Origin: an uncultured Acidimicrobiaceae bacterium | GTDB lineage: Bacteria; Actinomycetota; Acidimicrobiia; Acidimicrobiales; Ilumatobacteraceae | Assembly: GCA_937890395.1 (NCBI GenBank) | Contig: CALACK010000063.1 | Span: 1 to 64,000 of the forward strand | DNA: 64,000 bases | Direction: 5' to 3' | The notes under the pieces: generated by a model | What the model was told of the DNA's origin: nothing | What the model saw: the letters and a program-made list of their open reading frames with translations, nothing else | Databases searched by the model: none | Shown: positions 55,295 to 63,843 of the stretch, in pieces | How the letters are laid out: every line of letters begins with the position of its first letter | Numbering within the stretch: the stretch's first letter is position 1 | Program-made: the position numbers and the translations under genes

Positions 55295-55741
55295 ATGCGT
55301 ACATATTCTGCAAAACCAGCTGACGTCAAGCGTGCTTGGCATTTGATTGATGCCGAAGGGCTTGTGCTCGGTCGACTTTGCACAGAGACTGCAACTTTGC
55401 TTCGCGGCAAACACAAACCGATGTACACACCAAGCATGGATACTGGCGATCACGTCGTAATTATCAATGCATCAAAAATTGTTCTTACTTCTGGAAAAGC
55501 CGATCGCGAAATGGTCTATGACTACTCTGGTTATCCAGGCGGTTTGAAATCAGAAACATACGCACATCTGTTAGATCGCAAACCTGGCGATGCAATCCGT
55601 CGATCAATCCGCGGAATGTTGCCAAAGGGAACTCTCGGTCGCGAGATGTTAAGCAAGTTACAGGTTTATCCAGGTGCAGAACATCCGCACGCAGCGCAAT
55701 CACCAAAAGTGCTTGAGCTTCCACACGCCAAGGCTCGCTGA
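55295..55741 (+). CDS. rplM: 50S ribosomal protein L13
   Basis: 148 aa from ATG 55295, supported by AAGGA at 55283-55287; an open frame back to 55202 lacks homology. KRAWHLIDAEGLVLGRLCTETATLLRGKHKPMYTP, the DTGDHVVIINASKIVLTSGKA segment and IRGMLPKGTLGREMLSKLQVYPGAEHPH are characteristic. L13 is an early 50S assembly protein. The 123-nt spacer after truA may hold a promoter. Confidence 0.97.
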   Translation: MRTYSAKPADVKRAWHLIDAEGLVLGRLCTETATLLRGKHKPMYTPSMDTGDHVVIINASKIVLTSGKADREMVYDYSGYPGGLKSETYAHLLDRKPGDAIRRSIRGMLPKGTLGREMLSKLQVYPGAEHPHAAQSPKVLELPHAKAR

Positions 55742-55779
55742 GTCGAGCACTAGAAAAATTAGAGAAAAGAGACAAACTC

Positions 55780-56175
55780 GTGGGAACAAAGCCACTTACT
55801 CAAACAACAGGGCGACGCAAGCATGCAATCTGTCGTGCTCGTTTGCGACCAGGAACAGGCATCGTAACGATTAACGATCGCGTGTTCGAAGAATATTTCC
55901 CATCTGAAGTACAACGCAACTCTTCAACCGAAGCATTGCGAGTAGCCAACATGATCGGCGCTTATGACATTGACGCTGACATTATTGGTGGCGGTATCGC
56001 TGGGCAATCTGGTGCATTGCGCATGGCAATCGCCCGAGCGATTGTTGAACTTGATCCTGAACAACGACTTGCGCTGAAGAAGGCCGGATTGTTGACACGC
56101 GACTCACGTCGTAAAGAGAGCAAGAAATACGGTCTCAAAAAGGCGCGCAAGGCGCCACAGTACACCAAGCGTTAA
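55780..56175 (+). CDS. rpsI: 30S ribosomal protein S9
   Basis: 131 aa from a GTG start. GRRKHAICRARLRPGTGIVTINDR, GGGIAGQSGALRMAIARAIVELDPE and the C-terminal RKESKKYGLKKARKAPQYTKR are standard; the last Lys-Arg contacts P-site tRNA. It pairs with rplM (38 nt). A 7-bp stem, AGCATGG/CCGTGCT at 56190-56209, follows the gene but lacks a T run. Confidence 0.97.
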   Translation: MGTKPLTQTTGRRKHAICRARLRPGTGIVTINDRVFEEYFPSEVQRNSSTEALRVANMIGAYDIDADIIGGGIAGQSGALRMAIARAIVELDPEQRLALKKAGLLTRDSRRKESKKYGLKKARKAPQYTKR

Positions 56176-56189
56176 TTCGCTTTTTGCAA

Positions 56190-56209
56190 AGCATGGGTTG
56201 TGCCGTGCT
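56190..56209 (+). terminator. Weak hairpin after rpsI
   Basis: AGCATGG pairs with CCGTGCT (one G-U) around loop GTTGTG. No T-rich tail follows, so termination here is doubtful and it may only mark the end of the rplM-rpsI mRNA. Confidence 0.3.
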
Positions 56210-56256
56210 AGCAAACCAAATTTAAGTTATGCGTGCTAGAAACAGCAGGTAGTTAA

Positions 56257-57603
56257 ATGTTGAAATTTGGAACTGACGGAGTTCGCGGAGAATTCGGAAC
56301 TGAACTAACAACGAGTTATGTTGCCGCACTCGCTCGGGCAGCAGCAAAAGTTCTGCAATGCAAACTCGTGGTAATTGGTCGTGATACTCGCGAATCTGGC
56401 CCTGTGCTTGAAACAGCTATTGCTCAGTCGTTGAGTAATCTTGGTATTGAAGTTCATCTAATGGGTGTTGCGCCAACGCCGGCAATTGCATTTGCTGCGG
56501 TGTCAAGTGAAGCGGTGTCGTTTGCAATTACTGCTTCGCATAACACTTATACAGACAACGGTGTGAAGATTTTCGGTCGTGGTGGACGCAAACTCACAGA
56601 TGAGCAAGAATCGCGAATTGAACTTGAAACTGAACTTGAGCTTGCTAGCGAGATTAATCGTGCGCCAGATCATCAGCAATCTTCTGCAAGTTCAAAAATC
56701 TCCGCTGTCTCGCACCCAGAATATTTAGCACGATATTGCGCGGCGTTAGTCGCGAGCCTGCCCAAAAATGCTTTAGCCAAACTTCACATTGCTTTAGATT
56801 GCGCAAACGGCGCAATGAGCGAAGTTGCTTCAGCCGTTTTCACTGGGCTCGGTGCAAAGGTGTCAGTAATTCATAATTCGCCGAACGGTAAGAACATTAA
56901 TCACCACTGCGGCGCAACTGAGCCCTCCGAATTGAAAGAACTTGTCAAAAAAATTAAAGCCGATCTGGGTGTCGCATTCGACGGTGATGGTGATCGACTG
57001 ATTGCAATTGATGACTCTGGGACAATTGTGGATGGTGATCATTTAATCGCAATTAGCGCTCAAGACATGAAGCGCAACGGCACGTTGCGGAATAACAAAG
57101 TAGTCGTGACTGTGATGACGAATATAGGTTTTCATCGAGCAATGAAACAATCTGAAATTGAAGTGGTTACAACACCTGTTGGTGACAGGTCGGTGCTAAT
57201 TGCAATTCAAGAAAATGATCTCTCGCTTGGCGGAGAACAAAGCGGACACATTATTTACCACGACATCGCAACGACAGGTGATGGTTTGTTGGCGGCGATT
57301 CGTCTTTCTGCGCTGATTGCGAATTCTTCACAGGTATTCAGTGAGATTGCAAGTAACGCCATGACTAGTTTTCCGCAGGTGTTAAAAAATATTCGTGTTG
57401 CCAAACTCGCCGAAAATGTTGCTCAAATTTTTGCCACCGAGATAGCGGCTGCAGAAAAACTCTTGGGAGATAATGGTCGGGTGCTAGTGCGCTCAAGTGG
57501 CACAGAGCCTGTTGTGCGTGTGATGGTCGAAGCGCGAGAATATGACATCGCCGTATCTGTCGCAACCACGCTTGTTACAGCAATTACTGCCCGACTGGGT
57601 TAG
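56257..57603 (+). CDS. glmM: Phosphoglucosamine mutase
   Basis: 448 aa. It starts KFGTDGVRGEFGTELT, carries the phosphoserine loop AITASHNTYTDNGVKIF with Ser94, the metal loop FDGDGDRL (Asp242, Asp244, Asp246), LGGEQSGHIIY (sugar-binding) and VRSSGTEPVVRVMVEA (phosphate-binding). It converts glucosamine 6-phosphate to glucosamine 1-phosphate for UDP-GlcNAc and peptidoglycan. It stands 22 nt before the glmS gene that makes its substrate, a natural functional pair. Confidence 0.97.
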   Translation: MLKFGTDGVRGEFGTELTTSYVAALARAAAKVLQCKLVVIGRDTRESGPVLETAIAQSLSNLGIEVHLMGVAPTPAIAFAAVSSEAVSFAITASHNTYTDNGVKIFGRGGRKLTDEQESRIELETELELASEINRAPDHQQSSASSKISAVSHPEYLARYCAALVASLPKNALAKLHIALDCANGAMSEVASAVFTGLGAKVSVIHNSPNGKNINHHCGATEPSELKELVKKIKADLGVAFDGDGDRLIAIDDSGTIVDGDHLIAISAQDMKRNGTLRNNKVVVTVMTNIGFHRAMKQSEIEVVTTPVGDRSVLIAIQENDLSLGGEQSGHIIYHDIATTGDGLLAAIRLSALIANSSQVFSEIASNAMTSFPQVLKNIRVAKLAENVAQIFATEIAAAEKLLGDNGRVLVRSSGTEPVVRVMVEAREYDIAVSVATTLVTAITARLG

Positions 57604-57625
57604 TCACGAAAGTAGACTATAAATC

Positions 57626-60600
57626 ATGTGCGGAATTATCTGCGTGCTCAGTCGTCCGACGCGACGGGCAACGCCCACCTCGAAAGAGATTATTGAACTT
57701 TTAGACCGAGCAATCAGTCAAGGCGCTGAAAGCAAAATTGACGGCTTGTCAAAACTCGTCGCTCAAGCTGATGAATTATTGCGGGGCGACGCCGGCCAGT
57801 TTTGTTTGGCGGATAATCATCAGTTAGTCGCAGCGATGACTTCGCGACTTGATCAACTAGACGCGGTTGTCACGGGCTATGAACAAGCGATCGAACACTC
57901 TGCCGAGGTTCAAACAGCGACGTCAGAACTTGCATTGCAACAGATCATTAGCGCGAAAGACGCGCTATGGGAGCTGCGTAATGATCGAATTCGAACAGCG
58001 CGTCTAGTAGATGCACTCGCTGGGCAAGGTGCGTCAAATGCAGCACGAAGTGGATATTTTTCGATTCAACAAGCGTTCTCTGGCATAGATCGGCTCGAGG
58101 TTCGCGGTCGAGATTCGGCGGGCGTACATGTTCTGGTTTGGGGACATGGATTGAAAGCCGATGACAAAAACATTAAGTCTTTAATCGCCAACCGAAGTGA
58201 TGACTCATTATTTATGTCGGGCGCAGTTCGGGTAACTGATAATGCATGGTCATTTGTTTATAAAGCCGCAGCAGAGATTGGCGAACTTGGTGATAACACC
58301 AGGGTGATGCGCAACGCAGTAATGGCAGATGACTTGTTGCGTTTATGTATTTCACAACCAAATTCACAAGTCGCGGTACTAGCGCACACGCGTTGGGCAA
58401 GTGTCGGCATCATTTCGGAACCAAACGCTCACCCTGTAAACAGTGAAGAACTTGAGCGCAAACATAGCGACGCATATTTGGTTGCTGCATTAAATGGAGA
58501 TGTTGATAATCACGCCGATCTTCGAGCCGTAAATAGTCTGCGCATCGCGGGGCCAATTACAACAGACGCAAAAGTTATCCCAGCATTGGTTGCACGACGT
58601 TTGGCAACAAATGCTTCTTTGAGCGACGCATTTCGAGAAACTGTTGCAAAGTTTGATGGGTCAGTTGCAATCGCAGTCGCAAGTGCCGCTGAACCTGACA
58701 AACTTCTACTTGCATTGCACGGCAGCGGTCAAGGACTCAGCATTGGACTTGCTGAAGACCGTTTCATTGTTGCCAGCGAACCATATGGCGTTGTCGAAGA
58801 GACGCTCAAATATGTGCGCATGGACGGCGAAGCACTGGGCGACCCTGATAATCCGTCAAGTCGTGGACAAGTCGCAACATTGTCTATTGCTAATGCTGGA
58901 GAACTGAGTGGAATCATTCTGCAGTCTTATGACGGCAGCAAAATTGCGCTCAGCGAAAGTGATATCCATACAGCCGAAATCACAACTCGTGATATAAATC
59001 GTGGCGAACACAAACACTTTTTATCAAAGGAAATTGCCGAAGCACCGCAGAGTTTTCGAAAAACTTTGCGTGGCAGAATCGTTGAAAAAAACGGATTGTT
59101 GGTTGCCGAACTTGGCGAAGCAGTACTTCCCAAATTTGTGCGCGATCGTCTCGCATCTGGTGCGATCACAAAAGTTCGTGTAATAGGTCAAGGCACTGCG
59201 GCTATTGCTGGTCAAGCGTTGGCCCGACTTCTTAAACAACTTGTCGACATTCACTTAAACATCGAGGCATTACCAGCCAGTGAACTTTCTGGTTTTGAAT
59301 TAACTCTCGACATGAGTGACACATTGGTAGTTGCGATTAGTCAAAGTGGTACGACTACCGACACGAATCGCACAGTAGATCTTGCTCGCGCCCGTGGCGC
59401 AAGTGTTTTGGCAATTGTCAATCGTCGTGGCACTGAACTTTCAGTTAAAGCTGATGGCGTTATGTATACATCTGATGGTCGCGATGTTGAGATGAGCGTT
59501 GCCAGCACCAAAGCTTTTTATTCGCAAGTTGCAGCAGGCGCTTTGTACGCGTGTGCGTTATCGAGTGCCGCGGGCAAGTCAAGCGACAAGGCTCGACACG
59601 AGTTGCTTACTGGTTTACGCACGATTCCAGATGCGTTAGTTGAAGTTCTTGAAACACGTCCGGCAATTGCGGCCGCTGCCAAGCAGTTTGCGTCTGCGCG
59701 TCGTTACTGGACAGTCGTAGGTAATGGGATGAATACGATTGCAGCGCAAGAGATTCGCATCAAATTATCTGAGCTCTGTTATAAATCTATTTCAAGCGAT
59801 ACGACTGAAGATAAAAAGCACATTGATCTTTCGTGTGAACCGTTAATTTTTGTCTGCGCGACTGGGCTACTTGAAGGCACGGCATCAGATGTTGCCAAAG
59901 AGATCGCGATTTACCGTGCTCACAAAGCGCTGCCGATTGTTGTTGCTACTGCTGGTCAAAATCGATTTGATGCAGCGGCAGCAGTTTTGCTCGTGCCCAA
60001 TGTCGAAACAAGCCTGTCATTTATTTTGAGTGTGATGGTAGGACACTTATTTGGCTATGAAGCAGCTTTGGCGATTGACGCACTTGCCCGCCCGTTACGT
60101 GAAGCCCGTGAGGTCATAGAGCATGCTGTCGAAAGAGGCGGCGATGCAAATGAATTGCTTTCCAAGATTCGGGCGTTGTTGCCTGTACCGGCAACTCGGT
60201 TTACTGATGCGCTTTCAACTGGTAGCTACGACGGCAATCTTGAAGCCAGCACTGCAGTGCGAATCGTGACAATGTTGCGCGACACTCTCTCGAGTGATCC
60301 GGTTCAGGCGTATCAGCAAACATCTGGCAAGATTGCCTCGCCAGAATTATTGTTAGACGATCTAACAAGTGCTCTAACTCGTGGTGTTGACGAATTAACT
60401 CGTCCGGTAGACGCTATTAAACATCAAGCCAAAACTGTGACTGTTGGCATTTCGCGTAGTGACGAAGGTTTGTTTGACCGACCATTGGTTAAAGCCCTGT
60501 TTGAGGCTGGCGTCGCCCGCGAACGACTTTCGTATCGTGTATTAAAAATCGTCGCCGATCTTGACGCAGCGGTGAGTTCAGTGACCGGTTTTACTCGGTA

Positions 60601-61033
60601 CGGCATAGAAGGCGACGTAACGGGCACGACGGGCACGATCACAATTGTTGATCGCGGCGGAATGTCAAAAAATCTTTCTTCTCGCGTTGACCGCAATTCG
60701 CAACTAGTCGGCACCAAGCGTCGAGTTGCGAGTGAACAAGAAGTTCTCGTTGCTCGTGGTCGCAGTGATAATCGCACCGTGATAATGGTTCCTGAAACAA
60801 AAGGTGGAGAAACAACTGGCATCACTTTGCTGCATGTGATGTTTCACGATCGACTCGCCGCCACGGCGATGCGTGCCGTGCTACAAGGGTATGACCATCG
60901 ATATGACCGGCTTGTTGACTGGGTAACAGAAACCGAAGGCTCATTTAGAGAAGATCGCTTAGCTGAAGTGCCAGTGGCTGATTTGTTAATTTTACCAATC
61001 AGCGAGATGGCTGACCACTGGCGTTCGCAGTAG
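57626..61033 (+). CDS. glmS: Oversized glutamine-fructose-6-phosphate aminotransferase (GlmS-like, 1135 aa)
   Basis: The usual GlmS is about 610 aa. Here the nucleophile Cys2 (MCGIICVLS) is separated from RGRDSAG (160-166) by about 134 extra residues. Glutaminase residues HTRWAS (Arg256) and NGD (290-292) follow with another insertion. SIS domains start near residues 516 and 694; KLSELCY and DKKHIDL seem to keep the isomerase Glu and His. AKTVTVG (Lys936) resembles the normal C-terminal AKSVTVE, but about 195 more residues follow with no family I know. All catalytic parts appear present, so it probably makes glucosamine 6-phosphate for glmM, 22 nt upstream. Confidence 0.85.
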   Translation: MCGIICVLSRPTRRATPTSKEIIELLDRAISQGAESKIDGLSKLVAQADELLRGDAGQFCLADNHQLVAAMTSRLDQLDAVVTGYEQAIEHSAEVQTATSELALQQIISAKDALWELRNDRIRTARLVDALAGQGASNAARSGYFSIQQAFSGIDRLEVRGRDSAGVHVLVWGHGLKADDKNIKSLIANRSDDSLFMSGAVRVTDNAWSFVYKAAAEIGELGDNTRVMRNAVMADDLLRLCISQPNSQVAVLAHTRWASVGIISEPNAHPVNSEELERKHSDAYLVAALNGDVDNHADLRAVNSLRIAGPITTDAKVIPALVARRLATNASLSDAFRETVAKFDGSVAIAVASAAEPDKLLLALHGSGQGLSIGLAEDRFIVASEPYGVVEETLKYVRMDGEALGDPDNPSSRGQVATLSIANAGELSGIILQSYDGSKIALSESDIHTAEITTRDINRGEHKHFLSKEIAEAPQSFRKTLRGRIVEKNGLLVAELGEAVLPKFVRDRLASGAITKVRVIGQGTAAIAGQALARLLKQLVDIHLNIEALPASELSGFELTLDMSDTLVVAISQSGTTTDTNRTVDLARARGASVLAIVNRRGTELSVKADGVMYTSDGRDVEMSVASTKAFYSQVAAGALYACALSSAAGKSSDKARHELLTGLRTIPDALVEVLETRPAIAAAAKQFASARRYWTVVGNGMNTIAAQEIRIKLSELCYKSISSDTTEDKKHIDLSCEPLIFVCATGLLEGTASDVAKEIAIYRAHKALPIVVATAGQNRFDAAAAVLLVPNVETSLSFILSVMVGHLFGYEAALAIDALARPLREAREVIEHAVERGGDANELLSKIRALLPVPATRFTDALSTGSYDGNLEASTAVRIVTMLRDTLSSDPVQAYQQTSGKIASPELLLDDLTSALTRGVDELTRPVDAIKHQAKTVTVGISRSDEGLFDRPLVKALFEAGVARERLSYRVLKIVADLDAAVSSVTGFTRYGIEGDVTGTTGTITIVDRGGMSKNLSSRVDRNSQLVGTKRRVASEQEVLVARGRSDNRTVIMVPETKGGETTGITLLHVMFHDRLAATAMRAVLQGYDHRYDRLVDWVTETEGSFREDRLAEVPVADLLILPISEMADHWRSQ

Positions 61034-61046
61034 AAAGTCAAAGCAG

Positions 61047-61412
61047 ATGATTGGCCTGGGCATTGACGCAGTAAGCGTGCCGCGATTTCGTGACGCACTT
61101 GAGCGCACTCCAACATTAAAGACGCGAGTTTTTACCGCTCAAGAACTTAACTCTCTTGCAACTCGAAAAGATTTGGCACCAGGTTTGGCAGCACGATTTG
61201 CGGTTCGCGAAGCAACAATGAAAGCACTTGGCGTAGGACTTGGCGCTTTTGATTTGCAAGATGTTTCAATTCGTAGCCACGCTTCTGGTGCTCCCGAATT
61301 AATCGTCACAGGTCGAGCGGCAGAAATTGCCAGCCAACAAGGTGTTTCTTCTTGGCATGTTTCGCTATCGCACACTCACGACATGGCGGTGGCTGTTGTC
61401 GCTAGTCACTGA
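61047..61412 (+). CDS. acpS: Holo-acyl-carrier-protein synthase
   Basis: 121 aa. The metal-binding MIGLGIDAVSVPRF (Asp7) and ARFAVREATMKALG (Glu) motifs, and WHVSLSHTHDMAVAVV at the C-terminus, identify the AcpS-type phosphopantetheinyl transferase. It moves the 4'-phosphopantetheine of CoA to acyl carrier protein for fatty-acid synthesis. RFAVREA differs from the common RFAAKEA by Arg for Lys. It lies 13 nt after glmS and 18 nt before alr. Confidence 0.95.
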   Translation: MIGLGIDAVSVPRFRDALERTPTLKTRVFTAQELNSLATRKDLAPGLAARFAVREATMKALGVGLGAFDLQDVSIRSHASGAPELIVTGRAAEIASQQGVSSWHVSLSHTHDMAVAVVASH

Positions 61413-61430
61413 GTTCAAAGGCGTTTAGAA

Positions 61431-62576
61431 GTGAGCGCAACTGATCGTTGGGCTTGGGCTGAGGTTGATCTATTAGCTCTGAGCGAGAATGTTAAAGCTC
61501 TCGTAAAACAAGCAGGTCGCGCAGAACTTTGGGCAACAGTTAAAGCAAATGGATACGGACACGGCGCTGTTGAAGTTGCGCGAACAGCATTGGCGTCTGG
61601 TGCTAGCGGGCTCTGCGTTGCGCTTGCCGACGAAGCTCATGAGTTACGCCAAGCAAAAATTACTGCACCGATACTTATTGTTAGTGAGCAACCAGAAACC
61701 CAACACGAGCAAATGTTGCGTGATGATGTCGCTGCAACTCTTTATAACGAAGCGAGTATTTCAAGTTATGCCGCCGAGGCTGCGCGACTTGGTGTTATTG
61801 GTCGGGTTCATCTGAAAGTTGATACTGGTATGCATCGTGTTGGTGCACCAATCGAAGATGCACTGGTTCGAGCAAAACAAATTAATAGCTTGAAGTCACT
61901 AACCCTTGAAGGTGTTTACACGCATTTCGCTGCCGCTGATTTGCCAGAACATTCTGCGACAGATTTGCAAAGGCAAAAATTTGTCGAAGTCATTAAGTTG
62001 TTAGAACAAAACTCATTGCGACCAAAATATACTCATACGGCTAATTCATCTGCAGCAATTCGTGAGATAGATACTGCTTTAGTCACGGGTCTCGGTATAG
62101 CGCGAGTCGGTATTGCGATCTATGGCATTGCGCCGAGTATCGAACTCGAATCGCACGTCGCGAAACTCAAACCGGTGATGTCGATTCATGCGCGTGTCTC
62201 TCACGTGCAGCGTCTCAAAGCCGGCGAGGGTATCTCATATGGTTTGCGCAGCAAACTTGAATGCGATGCAACTATTGCGACTCTCCCAATTGGCTATGCC
62301 GATGGCATACCTCGTCGACTGTGGTCGGTTGGTGGCGAAGTATTAATTGGTGGAAAGCGTTGCCCGATTATCGGTGTCGTAACGATGGATCAACTGATGG
62401 TTAATTGCGCAGACGCACAAATAAAAATCGGCGACCACGCAGTTTTGCTCGGTACACAAGGCACTGAAACAATTACTGCCAATGAAATCGCAACACGGCT
62501 TGAGACGATTGGCTACGAAATTGTCTGCGGTATAAGTTCTCGAGTTCCGCGACGCTATATCGACGCGAAAAAATAA
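61431..62576 (+). CDS. alr: Alanine racemase
   Basis: 381 aa fold-III PLP enzyme from a GTG start. WATVKANGYGHGAVEVART carries the PLP lysine Lys38, HLKVDTGMHRVG and LTLEGVYTHFAAAD form the barrel, and GISYGLRSKLE holds the second base Tyr270, with VTMDQLMVNC near the end. It interconverts L- and D-alanine for peptidoglycan. The acpS-alr-tsaE-tsaB-rimI order is frequent in actinobacteria. Confidence 0.96.
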   Translation: MSATDRWAWAEVDLLALSENVKALVKQAGRAELWATVKANGYGHGAVEVARTALASGASGLCVALADEAHELRQAKITAPILIVSEQPETQHEQMLRDDVAATLYNEASISSYAAEAARLGVIGRVHLKVDTGMHRVGAPIEDALVRAKQINSLKSLTLEGVYTHFAAADLPEHSATDLQRQKFVEVIKLLEQNSLRPKYTHTANSSAAIREIDTALVTGLGIARVGIAIYGIAPSIELESHVAKLKPVMSIHARVSHVQRLKAGEGISYGLRSKLECDATIATLPIGYADGIPRRLWSVGGEVLIGGKRCPIIGVVTMDQLMVNCADAQIKIGDHAVLLGTQGTETITANEIATRLETIGYEIVCGISSRVPRRYIDAKK

Positions 62577-62591
62577 GCGCAGCGAATTTAA

Positions 62592-62633
62592 CCCAGTGAA
62601 ATTAGTCAAGTGAAATTAGCCCAGTGAAATTAA
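62592..62633 (+). repeat. Three-copy 14-nt tandem repeat over the tsaE start codon
   Basis: CCCAGTGAAATTAG (62592-62605), TCAAGTGAAATTAG (62606-62619) and CCCAGTGAAATTAA (62620-62633) follow each other. The third unit contains the GTG start codon of tsaE (62624), and the other two contain decoy GTG codons, of which the first is closed by an in-frame stop. Confidence 0.85.
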
Positions 62634-63124
62634 CGCTAGAGACTCTGCAAGACACTGCACGTATTGCAGAAATAATTGCATCGCATTCGCGGCCTCGCGA
62701 CATGATTTTACTTGTCGGTGAAATGGGGGCAGGTAAAACAACTTTCACGCAAAGTTTTGGCCGAGCACTCGGTATCAACGAACCGATTACTTCGCCAACT
62801 TTCAATTTATTGCACAACTATGGCACTGGACGCATGTCGTTGCATCACGCCGATTTGTATCGCCTTGAACGCACTGGCGAGTTAGCTGATCTCGGGCTAG
62901 ATGAATTGCAAGACAGTGGGGGCATAGTGATTGTTGAATGGGGCGACATTGTCGGCGAAGATCTTGGCGATGCATTGATCATTCGCATCTCTTATTCTGT
63001 GGATGTAAATGCAATTGAATCAAGAACGTTAGAAATTGATCTGCGTGGTTCACAATGGGCTAGTCGTTGGCAAAAGTTGATTGATGAACTTGTGGCGAAA
63101 CTAAACAATTCGGTGCGAGGCTGA
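62624..63124 (+). CDS. tsaE: tRNA threonylcarbamoyladenosine biosynthesis ATPase TsaE
   Basis: 166 aa. The P-loop GEMGAGKTTFTQSFGRAL (32-49, Lys38) is followed by ITSPTFNLLHNYGTG, LHHADLYRLERTGELADLGLDE and VIVEWGD, all typical of TsaE. It hydrolyses ATP in the TsaBDE complex that makes t6A at tRNA position 37. The GTG start lies in the third unit of a tandem repeat, so the exact start is less sure; the conserved sequence begins right after it. Confidence 0.94.
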   Translation: MKLTLETLQDTARIAEIIASHSRPRDMILLVGEMGAGKTTFTQSFGRALGINEPITSPTFNLLHNYGTGRMSLHHADLYRLERTGELADLGLDELQDSGGIVIVEWGDIVGEDLGDALIIRISYSVDVNAIESRTLEIDLRGSQWASRWQKLIDELVAKLNNSVRG

Positions 63125-63129
63125 ACCTA

Positions 63130-63843
63130 ATGATTGTTCTGGCAATTGATACTTCGACTGATGCTGTAAGTGTGGCAATTAGCAATTCGAAACAATTATT
63201 GGCTAGCAGTCACGTGCTCAGCGATCGCCGCCATGCAGAACAACTTGCACCAATTATCAAGAATGTCTGCAAACAAGCAGATATTTCGATGCGTGAAATT
63301 GATGTTGTTGGAGTAGACATTGGCCCGGGTTTGTTTACTGGTATGCGAGTCGGCATCGCTTCTGCCAAAACGATTGCACAGGTTTTAGATGTTCCAATTA
63401 TTGGCATCTCAAGTCTGGATATTTTGGCACGATCAGTTGCCACAACCGATCGAGTCGTATTGGCAACGATTGACGCGCGTCGTGGTGAACTTTATTGGGC
63501 GATGTATCGTAACGATGTTGGCTCGAGCATTGAAGTTAAACCACCAGTTGTTGGCAAGGTCAGCGACTGCGTTGCAGATGTTATAGATCGTGGCCAAGCC
63601 ACATTGATTGTTGGCAATGGTGCGTTACGCCATCGCGCATCGATTTCTGAATCACTCGAAGCAACTGGGCTCTCAATCGAGTGGGCTAACGAACAATTAG
63701 CCCAACCGAGTGCAGGTGTTTTGGCAGTAATCGTCGCCGAACTTGCGTTGCATGAACAGTGGCAAACAGCCGCCGAATTACAAGCGCTTTATTTACGGGC
63801 GCCTGATGCCGTAATAAATTGGCAAACGCGAGTCAACTTATGA
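63130..63843 (+). CDS. tsaB: tRNA threonylcarbamoyladenosine biosynthesis protein TsaB
   Basis: 237 aa ASKHA-fold protein. It opens VLAIDTSTDAVSVAISNS, has RRHAEQLAPIIKNV, VDIGPGLFTGMRVGIASAKTIAQ and TIDARRGELYWAMY, matching TsaB. It scaffolds TsaD and TsaE in the t6A complex. Its stop overlaps the next ATG by 4 nt. Confidence 0.95.
   Translation: MIVLAIDTSTDAVSVAISNSKQLLASSHVLSDRRHAEQLAPIIKNVCKQADISMREIDVVGVDIGPGLFTGMRVGIASAKTIAQVLDVPIIGISSLDILARSVATTDRVVLATIDARRGELYWAMYRNDVGSSIEVKPPVVGKVSDCVADVIDRGQATLIVGNGALRHRASISESLEATGLSIEWANEQLAQPSAGVLAVIVAELALHEQWQTAAELQALYLRAPDAVINWQTRVNL

Noticed and set aside
57604-57625. glmS ribozyme upstream of glmS
   Set aside because: The spacer is only 22 nt, far too short for the ribozyme.
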